From: Bacteroidota bacterium
Lineage (GTDB): Bacteria; Bacteroidota; Bacteroidia; Cytophagales; Cyclobacteriaceae
Reading direction: 5' to 3'
Assembly (NCBI GenBank): GCA_023417785.1
Contig: JAEZEH010000105.1
Span: 1 to 5,806, forward strand
DNA length: 5,806 bases
The translations under genes were made by a program, and so were the position numbers. A model generated the notes under the pieces. The model had not been told where the DNA came from. It ran no database searches and worked only from the letters and a program-made list of their open reading frames with translations. Positions 1 through 5,806 of this stretch are shown in pieces. Position 1 is the stretch's first letter. Each line of letters starts with the position of its first letter.

Positions 1-416
1 CGATCTATACTGATAAGGACAACAGATACCGTATCATTGGTGGCAATATCTGGCACTTCGGGCACATCATAGTAAAACGTGCTACCCAACGAGCCCACAT
101 ATATTCGGGCATATACGCCTGCTACATTTTTGGTTGTGTCTTCATGCAGAAATTTTACCGGTACCCGATATTTATCAACAAGGAAGAGTGTGTCTTCAAT
201 TGAAATTTTCAATGAACTTCCAGCTGGGCCTTTTGGAACTGTGCCGGTTATTTTCGTCGCGTTAGAAAAGATCAAGTGACTGGCAATGATCTCCGCATTC
301 GCGGAACCGCCGTTCTGGATGGGGTCTTCAGGTGCCGGGTCAGTCTTCTCACAGGCAGACATACAACTTCCCAAAAGCACCAGAAAGCAAATGGTAGCTA
401 AGCATTGATGGTTCAT
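1..416 (-). CDS. Putative secreted lipoprotein, N-terminal part (cut by the window edge)
   Basis: An open frame starts with ATG at 416 and stays open to base 1, giving 138 codons plus two bases; the C-terminus lies outside the window. The product begins MNHQCLATICFLVLLGSC, a short hydrophobic segment ending in cysteines. Two lipobox readings are possible: LGSC with Cys18, or MSAC with Cys22. The second is followed by the acidic, proline-rich stretch EKTDPAPEDP, as in many outer-membrane lipoproteins of Bacteroidota. The rest (about residues 40-138) has alternating hydrophobic and polar residues, suggesting a beta-rich extracellular domain; I do not recognise the family. The signal peptide lacks the usual basic residue near the start, a small weakness. 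No Shine-Dalgarno is visible; the bases just upstream are AT-rich. It follows the AraC-family gene in the same direction after 139 bp, with no convincing terminator between, so co-transcription is possible. Confidence 0.72.
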   Translation of the reverse strand, partial: MNHQCLATICFLVLLGSCMSACEKTDPAPEDPIQNGGSANAEIIASHLIFSNATKITGTVPKGPAGSSLKISIEDTLFLVDKYRVPVKFLHEDTTKNVAGVYARIYVGSLGSTFYYDVPEVPDIATNDTVSVVLISID

Positions 417-555
417 AAAATAAATTTTTAATAGGTACTAGAAGCGTTTGACGAAGGGCAATTGTTAAACACACAAGAGTAATCGCGATACAATTGTGCA
501 TTGCCTTGCGAAGGATAAAATTACAGCAGATGAATGCCCGGGTATAGAATAAAAT

Positions 556-1422
556 TTACCTGGAGAGGCCTTGTGGTTCCCCGGACGGCAGAAGCATGTT
601 CTTACGATATTCCTTGGGTTTCAATAGCAAGTATTCTTCCGGCGTATAGCCTGAAAAGTGCCTGAACTCACGAATAAGATGGCTTTGGTCAGCATATCCC
701 GCCTCATAGGCGACCTGGCCCCAGCTTTGAAAAGATGACGAACTTATGATCCGGGTGGCCCGGTTAAAACGATTGACTTTTTGAATGTGCTTAGGTGCCA
801 GACCGGAGTTATTTTTTATGAGTTGTATCGCATGCTTGTGTGTATAGCCCACATAACGACTCAATAATTCGCTAACAGGCAGACTGGTGATTCCAAACTT
901 CTGTTCCAATCTGTTCCATTGGTTGATTTCTGACAGCGAACGTTTGGCTAGGCAGCGCATGATCCATTCATTCAGCACTTTGATCAGCCGCTCATTATTC
1001 TGGTTTGCTTCATGCAGACGTTCATGAACAAATGTCATTTCCCTGCCCCATACTTCCTGCGTGGAGAAATGCTTGTCAGTAAAATTGTTGGCGGGAATCT
1101 GAAATAACTGACCAAACCCGAAGAGCGAAAAACGCAATCCCACCATGAAATAATTCTGTGGCGACACAAAGTCAAAAAAAGTGCTTCTTACGCCGCTCAC
1201 CGTGCTGTCACTAAGAATAGATGTTGAAGCATCTATATTATTAATCCCTGTTACTTTATCCCCAAGATTGAAAAAGATCTCTGCCTTATTATTTGGAAAA
1301 AGTCGGTCCGGAATTGCTAACCCTTGCCCTTTTATGATTACATAATGATCTACAATCAGATTAATCGGATAAGCTGGTGGCTGGACGGTATAAGCAACAT
1401 TATTATGGACAAGCGTATACAT
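556..1422 (-). CDS. AraC-family transcriptional regulator
   Basis: This 288-residue protein is a DNA-binding regulator of the AraC/XylS family. The C-terminal third holds the two helix-turn-helix units: the first around residues 185-222 (VSELLSRYVGYTHKHAIQL), the second around 228-264, with the family signature VAYEAGYADQSHLIREF followed by HFSGYTPEEY. The N-terminal half (PDRLFPNNKAEIFFNLGD at about 38-55, then a beta-rich stretch) resembles the DUF6597-type sensor domain of many Bacteroidota AraC proteins; the ligand cannot be told. Length is normal and nothing looks broken; it ends in TAA at 556-558. The frame could be extended to a TTG at 1441-1443, directly after an in-frame TAG, but ATG at 1420-1422 is preferred because it starts the conserved MYTLVHNN segment. 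A weak -7-like TAGTTTTA lies on this strand at 1456-1449, without a clear -33 partner. It may regulate itself or the lipoprotein gene downstream. Confidence 0.93.
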   Translation of the reverse strand: MYTLVHNNVAYTVQPPAYPINLIVDHYVIIKGQGLAIPDRLFPNNKAEIFFNLGDKVTGINNIDASTSILSDSTVSGVRSTFFDFVSPQNYFMVGLRFSLFGFGQLFQIPANNFTDKHFSTQEVWGREMTFVHERLHEANQNNERLIKVLNEWIMRCLAKRSLSEINQWNRLEQKFGITSLPVSELLSRYVGYTHKHAIQLIKNNSGLAPKHIQKVNRFNRATRIISSSSFQSWGQVAYEAGYADQSHLIREFRHFSGYTPEEYLLLKPKEYRKNMLLPSGEPQGLSR

Positions 1423-1456
1423 CTTGCATGCATCTGATATCAACTACTTAAAACTA

Positions 1457-1858
1457 TACAATTTCCTGCGATTCGATTCCGGAGGTGTATGATATTAGTA
1501 TACGATTCGTCCAGGATTCTGTTTGCTAATGGGATTCCGGCGTTCTTGTTCAGCTTCTCGATTCCTAACATTATACGGTAACGTAGCCATCCTCGCTTTC
1601 TAACGACTAAAAATTTGCCTACCGCTCTGAGGGATTTCCACTTTTCCTAAGAGCATCAGAGGTCTGACGGGCTCCCTGCCGGACGTCGTCGGGTATGAGA
1701 TGTACGGCGTTCGTTGCGCCAGCGCGTCGGAGGGGGGAAGATGATTAGCGAAGGGAGCGCTAACTCTTACACCACCACGCCGGCAACCTGGTTCGGTGCT
1801 TAGCCTCATCCAACCAACACGGTACAAAATCCGCTAGCCCTCGGCGCCGGCCTGCCAA
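1457..1858. other. Gene-free spacer, left part of the repeat island
   Basis: I see no credible gene here. The first 150 bases are of ordinary composition. From about 1620 the sequence becomes GC-rich and resembles the repeat-laden DNA to its right. A minus-strand frame at 1600-1827 is open for 75 codons, but it is rich in Arg, Pro and Ser, shows no domain, and looks like a chance frame in GC-rich DNA. A perfect 6-bp inverted repeat, TTAGCG (1745-1750) and CGCTAA (1758-1763), could form a small hairpin. The stretch may be remnant repeat or decayed mobile DNA, but nothing in it identifies a parent element. Confidence 0.5.
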
Positions 1859-1899
1859 CCTGAACCTTGCAACATGTCCTTGAAACTTGAAATTTGAAA
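1859..1899. repeat. Degenerate heptamer tandem repeat (CTTGAAA)
   Basis: Three adjacent heptamers are clear: CTTGAAA at 1879-1885, CTTGAAA at 1886-1892 and TTTGAAA at 1893-1899. Degenerate units CCTGAAC (1859-1865) and CTTGCAA (1866-1872) precede them, separated by six further bases. This is a short microsatellite, and a 7-bp period could change length by replication slippage. It marks the left border of the GC-rich palindromic block that starts at 1900. No function is evident. Confidence 0.65.
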
Positions 1900-2022
1900 C
1901 TCCCCGGGGCGTGCCCCCTCATGCTTCGGGGTCGCGCTGTCCGTTGCAAGTCCTCGCCCCAACCCACCTCCTACCCGTCGCTGTGGGCTTTCCACTACCA
2001 TCGCTCACGCGGGTTCCCGATC
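1900..2022. repeat. GC-rich palindromic intergenic repeat block
   Basis: The block opens with CCCCGGGGCGTGCCCC (1902-1917), a palindromic GC cluster that can fold in more than one register, followed by GCTTCGGGGTCGCGCTGTCC. A second, looser unit, GGGCTTTCCACTACCATCGC (1985-2004) continuing into TCACGCGGGTTCC, resembles the first unit (CGCTGTCCGTTGCAAGTCC onward) at spaced positions, so the block looks like two diverged copies of one motif. From memory, similar strings recur between genes in several Bacteroidota genomes; that recollection is untested. Long plus-strand frames run through it (for example 1887-2399), but they cross unrelated repeats and show no domain, so I do not call a gene. 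Confidence 0.5.
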
Positions 2023-2048
2023 CGAATAACATTTTCTCTATATCATGG

Positions 2049-2079
2049 AAAAAAACCTTCCGAATCCAGAGGCGAAATG
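2049..2079 (+). repeat. Repeat family copy R1 (truncated)
   Basis: This is the leftmost and shortest copy of the repeat family: an A-run (2049-2055), a few variable bases, then CCGAATCCAGAGGCGAAATG (2060-2079). It matches the first 30 bases of the copy at 2259, after which similarity stops and a different hairpin sequence follows. It is either a truncated copy or one joined to other DNA by rearrangement. Confidence 0.7.
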
Positions 2080-2094
2080 CACCTCATCCCCCCG

Positions 2095-2116
2095 CCCTTC
2101 TCCGAGCGGAGAAGGG
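2095..2116. other. Perfect 10-bp hairpin with a 2-base loop
   Basis: CCCTTCTCCG (2095-2104) and CGGAGAAGGG (2107-2116) are exact reverse complements with AG between them; in practice the loop would open to at least four bases. The stem would be very stable. No T-run follows on the plus strand (AGCTTGGTTCCGTTTTC comes next), so a standard intrinsic terminator is not supported, although it could still block transcription crossing the island. A weaker 6-bp hairpin, CTTCGA/TCGAAG, lies a little further on around 2132-2148. Confidence 0.6.
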
Positions 2117-2183
2117 AGCTTGGTTCCGTTTTCTTCGATGTGTTCGAAGTATGAGTTCGCGCAGTAATGTCAAAATAATTGCA

Positions 2184-2248
2184 ACACAGAGGTCGATCGG
2201 CGCAGCCCACAAATACCCTGGCGCCTTTGGAACCGGGAGCGTTTTTTT
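2184..2248 (-). repeat. Repeat family copy I1 (inverted)
   Basis: This copy carries the family core in reverse orientation, ending in a run of seven T (2242-2248). It aligns without gaps over 65 bases with copy I2 at 2625-2689, with roughly 11 differences by eye; shared strings include CAAAT and CCCTGGCGCCT. Its reverse complement matches the first 65 bases of copies R2 and R3. It stands head to head with R2, only ten bases apart. Confidence 0.75.
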
Positions 2249-2285
2249 CTATTCATTCAAAAAAGCCATTCCGAATCCAGAGGCG
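2222..2285. repeat. Imperfect inverted repeat at the I1/R2 junction
   Basis: The head-to-head copies I1 and R2 create a potential hairpin. The outer stem pairs 2222-2231 with 2276-2285 (ten pairs, one of them G-T). The inner stem pairs the T-run ending at 2248 with the A-run at 2259-2264. Between the stems the bases pair poorly; the apical loop is about ten bases. The structure follows from the repeat arrangement and need not have a separate role. Confidence 0.55.
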
Positions 2286-2428
2286 AAATGGCACGCGCGC
2301 GGCGCCGAAGGATCCCGCCGTGAACCAACGGTCCTAAGTGAAACCCCGGCGCACATCTTCGAAGGCAAAACTTCCAAATTTAGAAGCGCCCACAATTAAA
2401 CGGCCCTCGACTCGCATATCGGTTCTCC
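2259..2428 (+). repeat. Repeat family copy R2, first unit of a 170-bp tandem
   Basis: R2 begins with AAAAAA (2259-2264), contains CCGAATCCAGAGGCGAAATG (2271-2290) and CCGAAGGATCCCG, and ends near GGTTCTCC (2421-2428). The next unit, R3, starts at once. The two share landmarks in the same order along their whole length: the A-run, GAATCCAGAG, TGGCACG, CGAAGGATCCCG, AAACTTCC, AGAAGCGC, CGACTCGC. Identity is about four fifths by eye, with small gaps, so the duplication is old. Differences fall without a three-base rhythm and frames break between copies, which argues against coding. Confidence 0.82.
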
Positions 2429-2599
2429 AAAAAACCGCTCCGAATCCAGAGCCGAAGTGGCACGTGCGTGGCGGCGAAGGATCCCGACGAGGAACGATGG
2501 TTTAACGTAAACCCCCTGTGCACGTATTCGGAGGCCGAAACTTCCGGAATTAAGAAGCGCACTTAATTCAAACGTCCGCGACTCGCTCAATGGTTTTCC
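2429..2599 (+). repeat. Repeat family copy R3, second unit of the tandem
   Basis: R3 runs from AAAAAA (2429-2434) to GGTTTTCC (2592-2599), 171 bases against 170 for R2. The core reads CCGAATCCAGAGCCGAAGTG, differing from R2 at two positions within 20. The inverted copy I2 starts 26 bases after its end. Minus-strand frames across it (2380-2562, 2396-2746) are open by chance: they join R3, I2 and unrelated sequence. Confidence 0.82.
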
Positions 2600-2624
2600 G
2601 CGGTTGCCGATAGTTTGGTGGTCC

Positions 2625-2689
2625 ACGTAGAGGTCCTTCGGCACAGCCCTCAAATGCCCTGGCGCCTCTGGATCCGGGAATGTTTTTTT
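2625..2689 (-). repeat. Repeat family copy I2 (inverted)
   Basis: This second inverted 65-base copy ends in seven T (2683-2689). It is closer to the family core than I1: its reverse complement contains GGATCCAGAGGCG next to the A-run. It is the last recognisable copy before the helicase promoter at 2740. The order across the island is R1 (+), I1 (-), R2 (+), R3 (+), I2 (-). Confidence 0.75.
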
Positions 2690-2739
2690 GTTAGTTGGTG
2701 GAAGGCAATTGAGGGGTCGCTTCTGGGGATGGTTAAGCC

Positions 2740-2770
2740 TTGACACGCCTGGTTTAGACGCCTACCTTTG
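2740..2770 (+). promoter_or_regulatory. Bacteroidota-type promoter for the helicase-nuclease gene
   Basis: TACCTTTG at 2763-2770 is an exact match to the Bacteroidota -7 element TAnnTTTG. TTGACA begins 20 bases upstream (2740-2745) and supplies the -33 TTG at normal spacing. Transcription would start near 2775-2778, leaving a leader of about 85 bases before the ATG at 2862. The promoter lies just outside the last repeat copy, so the gene appears to have its own transcription start independent of the island. No operator repeat is evident beside it. Confidence 0.65.
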
Positions 2771-2861
2771 TTTAATAACCATTCCGGAAGGAAACGATTG
2801 ACGGCCACCACGCGAACTGTGATTATCCAGGCTGCATCGGGTTCGTACAACCCTACTGATA

Positions 2862-5806
2862 ATGATTGACAAAAAAATCACGGTCCTTATAGGTAAAGCA
2901 ATCCGGGAAGGTAAATATCTGAACATTACGTACAGGAATAAGAACGGAGATACAACCGCCTTCTGGATCAGCATCCTCGATATTAATGCAAAGGACGAGA
3001 TCTGGGTCAACATGTTTAATGTTACCAAGGACGATCCGATTCTGAACAAGAAGATCTTCATCTCTGGGATTCAGTCCGCGGAAATACTGCGGTTTTCTCA
3101 ATATGATGTACCCGAAAGCCTGATAAAAAAACTCGAGTATGACGAAAGTCTGGATGTCTACGATTTCTACAGGTATGACGATAATATTCTGAATTACTAC
3201 CTCGAATGCTACAAGGCAAACAACGATCCCTTTCTGCATAAAGGCCATTTAATTCCCGGAATCGATCTCGCAGAACTGGTGAGTCGTACCCCCTATCACC
3301 TTTCCGTTGAACAACAAAAGACACTCATAAAGGAAATCTACCATAAAGACTATAAAGCATTCTTCGATTACCAACTGGTGATAAGTGAATTTTCAATTGA
3401 TCTGACGTCGAAGGGGAAATTCGTAGTTGCCTACCGCAGACTACAATTTGATCCGGTTGAAAAAACGCTGCACCTCGAAAGCACGACGCGCTTTAACGCA
3501 AGCTTCTATATCGAAAAAGCTAAGCATACACTGTCGTATTATACCGATATAAGTCCCAGGGACTTTGAGTCGATTTACGCTAAAGACAGGAACGAAGCAT
3601 TCAGACTTATTGCTGACAATTTCAAGAAAGGCGAATTACTGAATACCAGACCCGAGATCGTCGTTCTGGGATACAGGCAAATAGATATTTCCCGAGTGTA
3701 CGATACGATCGCCGCCGACCACCGGAATGACGAACTTCAGATTCCTTTAAAAGCCTTCTTCCAGAATCTGTCTTTACTCGACAGAAAGAATAGGAAGGAA
3801 CCCAATATCGTGCTGTATGACCGCAACGTAAACATCGATCAGATTCGCACGCTTTACAACACTTTAAAGTATCCGATAACGTACGTGCAGGGCCCGCCGG
3901 GTACCGGCAAAACACAAACCTTGTTAAATATTGTTGTCAACTGCCTTGCCAACGGTAAAACGCTGCTCATCTCATCAAATAACAATGTGCCCATCGATGG
4001 CGTCCGGGACAAACTAAAATTAGGCAAGTATAAAAATAAAGAGATTCTCCTGCCGGTAATCCGGCTTGGAAATAATCAATACGTGGCAAAGGCACTGAAA
4101 ACGATCAGGGAGTTTCTTGCCTTCGAAACGAAGGACATACCAAAGGAAGACTTGTTGCTGAATTTGAAGGAAAGGTCGAAAGAAAAAAATAAAATACTCC
4201 TTGAAAAGTTAAAACATTACGAGGATAGAACGGACCTGATTCAGAATCTCGAGTTTGTTAACGCACTGTTGTCAAAAGAACGGAATCATTTGCTTGAGAA
4301 GGAAAAACAAAAACTCGAACATAGACTGGAACAATTACCCGGGATCGCCAACGATGATCTGGACAATCTTTATGAAGTGATAGAGGGCAATCATCAGCTG
4401 CTTCAGTTCTATTATTTCGAATCGTTACGCTATCTGAAGCGTTTAAAAAGCAAAGAATTCAAACCGCTCGTCGAGATTCTGGAAAAGGATGACGAAATCA
4501 CCCAGGTAAAGGCGTTCAATAGGTGGATCTCCGACGATGAAAACCTGGAAAAGTTTACACGTGTTTTTCCGATCATTCTTTCAACCAACATCTCCTGCCG
4601 AAATCTTGGACTAAGATTCAAGTTTGACGTATTGGCCATCGATGAAGCGGGTCAGTGTGATATTGCGACCAGCCTGATTCCGGTTTCGAAATGCAAGAAC
4701 ATGGTATTGATTGGAGACACCAATCAGCTCAAGCCAATTGTCGTCTTTGAGGAAACGAAGAACCGGGAACTGATGAGACACTTTGGCATTAGTGAGCCTT
4801 ACAACTACTTCGACAATTCGATCCTGTCTACTTACAAACGAATAGATAACATCTCCAGGGATATATTGCTGAGTTTTCATTACCGATGTGGCAGGAAGAT
4901 CATCAACTATTCAAACATGAGGTTCTATGAAAACAGACTGAATCTTTCGAGGATCAACAGTCTGGGGGAGATTACGTTGCTGGAGGTCAATAACGTGAAT
5001 CAAAAGGGCAAGAATTCGGCGATTGAAGAAGCGCGGGAAATAGCACAGTACGTGCGTGACAATCGGTTATCGGATGCCTTCATCATCACGCCATTCCGAA
5101 ACCAGGAAGAGGTGGTAAATCATTACCTGCAAGCGGGAAAGGAACGAGGTGAGATAGACCCCTCAATTAATTGCGGAACAATTCATAAAATCCAGGGCCG
5201 GGAAAACAGTACGATCATCATATCGACTTCGATATCGAGGAACACGACAGCGAAGACTTATGATTGGGTGAAGAATAACAGCGAACTCATCAACGTAGGG
5301 GTTACCCGGGCACGGGAAAGGCTGATTGTCGTGGCCGATAAGCGGGCAATTGCCGTTTTGTCAAGAAAGGACGACGATTTGTATGCCTTGATTGATTATG
5401 TTGAGAAAAACGGAATCAGTAAAGTTGCCGAAAGCCCCGCGAGCAGGTTCATCATTGGATTCTCGAATAACTCGGCCTTTGAGGATGAGTTCTACAAGAC
5501 GATGAGCCACTACTGCACGGTGCAGGGCACACGGTTTGAAAGAAATGTCAAAGTAACCGATGTCTTTCCCGATCAGATCGATAATGCTGCCGTGAACAAA
5601 AGGGAGTTTGATGGAGTGTTATACGTCGGCAAGACGCCTCGGGTAATCTTTGAAGTCAATGGTTCCGAACATTTCAAAAACAAAAAGCGAATAGCCTCGG
5701 ACAAGCTCAAGATGCACCTGGTGAATAGCAAGAACCTTAAACTCATTCTTATCCCCAATCAATATGTAAAGCACTATGAGTTTATAAGGGAGTTATTGAA
5801 TAAAAT
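2862..5806 (+). CDS. SF1 helicase fused to a PD-(D/E)XK-type nuclease (cut by the window edge)
   Basis: At least 981 codons with no stop before the window end. The core is a UPF1/DNA2-like superfamily 1 helicase (COG1112 type), expected to use ATP to move on or unwind nucleic acid in the cytoplasm. Motifs: Q327; Walker A GPPGTGKT 344-351; motif Ia SSNNNVPIDGV 371-381; STNISCRNLG 574-583; Walker B VLAIDEAGQCD 590-600; GDTNQLKP 618-625; HYRC 673-676; TIHKIQGRE 773-781; NVGVTRARERL 811-821. A charged helical, probably coiled-coil insertion (430-492) separates Ia from Walker B. Residues 5-85 look WYL-like. Residues 868-965 resemble a PD-(D/E)XK nuclease: E874/E876, D917, E931-V-N-G, H937, D947-K948. 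The N-terminus up to 320 is otherwise unrecognised. ATG 2862 is the only ATG after the in-frame TGA at 2820; no Shine-Dalgarno is seen. The protein probably ends soon after the edge. An anti-phage role is inferred from architecture; repair or RNA metabolism are alternatives. Confidence 0.93.
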   Translation, partial: MIDKKITVLIGKAIREGKYLNITYRNKNGDTTAFWISILDINAKDEIWVNMFNVTKDDPILNKKIFISGIQSAEILRFSQYDVPESLIKKLEYDESLDVYDFYRYDDNILNYYLECYKANNDPFLHKGHLIPGIDLAELVSRTPYHLSVEQQKTLIKEIYHKDYKAFFDYQLVISEFSIDLTSKGKFVVAYRRLQFDPVEKTLHLESTTRFNASFYIEKAKHTLSYYTDISPRDFESIYAKDRNEAFRLIADNFKKGELLNTRPEIVVLGYRQIDISRVYDTIAADHRNDELQIPLKAFFQNLSLLDRKNRKEPNIVLYDRNVNIDQIRTLYNTLKYPITYVQGPPGTGKTQTLLNIVVNCLANGKTLLISSNNNVPIDGVRDKLKLGKYKNKEILLPVIRLGNNQYVAKALKTIREFLAFETKDIPKEDLLLNLKERSKEKNKILLEKLKHYEDRTDLIQNLEFVNALLSKERNHLLEKEKQKLEHRLEQLPGIANDDLDNLYEVIEGNHQLLQFYYFESLRYLKRLKSKEFKPLVEILEKDDEITQVKAFNRWISDDENLEKFTRVFPIILSTNISCRNLGLRFKFDVLAIDEAGQCDIATSLIPVSKCKNMVLIGDTNQLKPIVVFEETKNRELMRHFGISEPYNYFDNSILSTYKRIDNISRDILLSFHYRCGRKIINYSNMRFYENRLNLSRINSLGEITLLEVNNVNQKGKNSAIEEAREIAQYVRDNRLSDAFIITPFRNQEEVVNHYLQAGKERGEIDPSINCGTIHKIQGRENSTIIISTSISRNTTAKTYDWVKNNSELINVGVTRARERLIVVADKRAIAVLSRKDDDLYALIDYVEKNGISKVAESPASRFIIGFSNNSAFEDEFYKTMSHYCTVQGTRFERNVKVTDVFPDQIDNAAVNKREFDGVLYVGKTPRVIFEVNGSEHFKNKKRIASDKLKMHLVNSKNLKLILIPNQYVKHYEFIRELLNK

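Noticed and set aside
79..279. A 66-codon plus-strand frame
   Set aside because: It lies antisense to the lipoprotein gene, whose signal peptide and open frame are far better supported.
474..481. Minus-strand TACTCTTG as a -7 element for the lipoprotein gene
   Set aside because: It has one mismatch to TAnnTTTG and no TTG at the proper distance upstream; chance matches of this quality are common.
504..514. CCTTGCGAAGG as a terminator between the AraC and lipoprotein genes
   Set aside because: The stem is only four pairs and no T-run follows on the minus strand.
1600..1827. A 75-codon minus-strand frame
   Set aside because: Low-complexity Arg/Pro/Ser-rich product in GC-rich DNA, no domain, no promoter or ribosome binding site. 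It might be a fragment of an old element, but nothing identifies one.
1887..2399. A 170-codon plus-strand open frame across the repeats, with a second, 86-codon frame inside it (1894-2154)
   Set aside because: It crosses the heptamers, the GC block and copies R1, I1 and R2, which are unrelated to one another. The composition is Arg/Pro/Ser-rich, there is no domain, and the repeat copies diverge without a codon pattern.
2049..2689. CRISPR array
   Set aside because: The repeats are long, diverged, irregularly spaced and in both orientations, with no uniform spacers and no cas gene in view.
2049..2689. Insertion sequence bounded by terminal inverted repeats
   Set aside because: The outermost copies (2049 plus, 2625-2689 minus) are inverted, but no transposase lies between them, R1 is truncated, and no target duplication is visible at the ends.
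2380..2850. Overlapping minus-strand frames of 60-116 codons (2380-2562, 2396-2746, 2650-2850)
   Set aside because: They join repeat copies R3 and I2 with the helicase promoter and leader. They overlap each other in different frames and show no protein-like features.
2762..5758. Several minus-strand frames of 60-131 codons
   Set aside because: All lie antisense to the helicase-nuclease gene, which carries every expected motif in one continuous plus-strand frame.

Overview
The window reads as chromosomal DNA of a member of the phylum Bacteroidota. The support is a promoter with the Bacteroidota-type -7 element TAnnTTTG, no Shine-Dalgarno sequences ahead of the starts, a lipoprotein gene typical of the group, and an AraC regulator with the N-terminal domain type common there. 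Assignment to a Cytophagales-like lineage is an impression only.

Layout: (1) 1-416, minus strand, the N-terminal part of a secreted lipoprotein gene that runs off the left edge. (2) 556-1422, minus strand, an intact AraC-family regulator whose product reads towards the lipoprotein gene; the two lie 139 bp apart in the same direction. (3) 1423-2739, about 1.3 kb with no credible gene and visibly GC-richer than its surroundings from about 1620. It is a patchwork of repeats: a heptamer microsatellite, a GC-rich palindromic block, and five copies in both orientations of one repeat family (core CCGAATCCAGAGGCG preceded by an A-run), two of them forming a 170-bp tandem. (4) 2740-2770, a good promoter facing right. 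(5) 2862-5806, plus strand, one long open gene of at least 981 codons, cut by the right edge. It encodes a superfamily 1 helicase of the UPF1/DNA2-like (COG1112) type with a WYL-like N-terminal segment and a C-terminal PD-(D/E)XK-type nuclease.

The helicase-nuclease is the item of interest. Fusion of a COG1112-type helicase to a nuclease is a recurring theme in bacterial anti-phage defence (for example helicase-Vsr and helicase-phospholipase D proteins). This gene has its own promoter and sits beside a repeat-rich, gene-free island, the sort of place where accessory genes are exchanged. A defence role is inference: no partner gene is visible, because the window ends inside the gene. The lipoprotein/AraC pair reads the opposite way and shows no functional link to the helicase.
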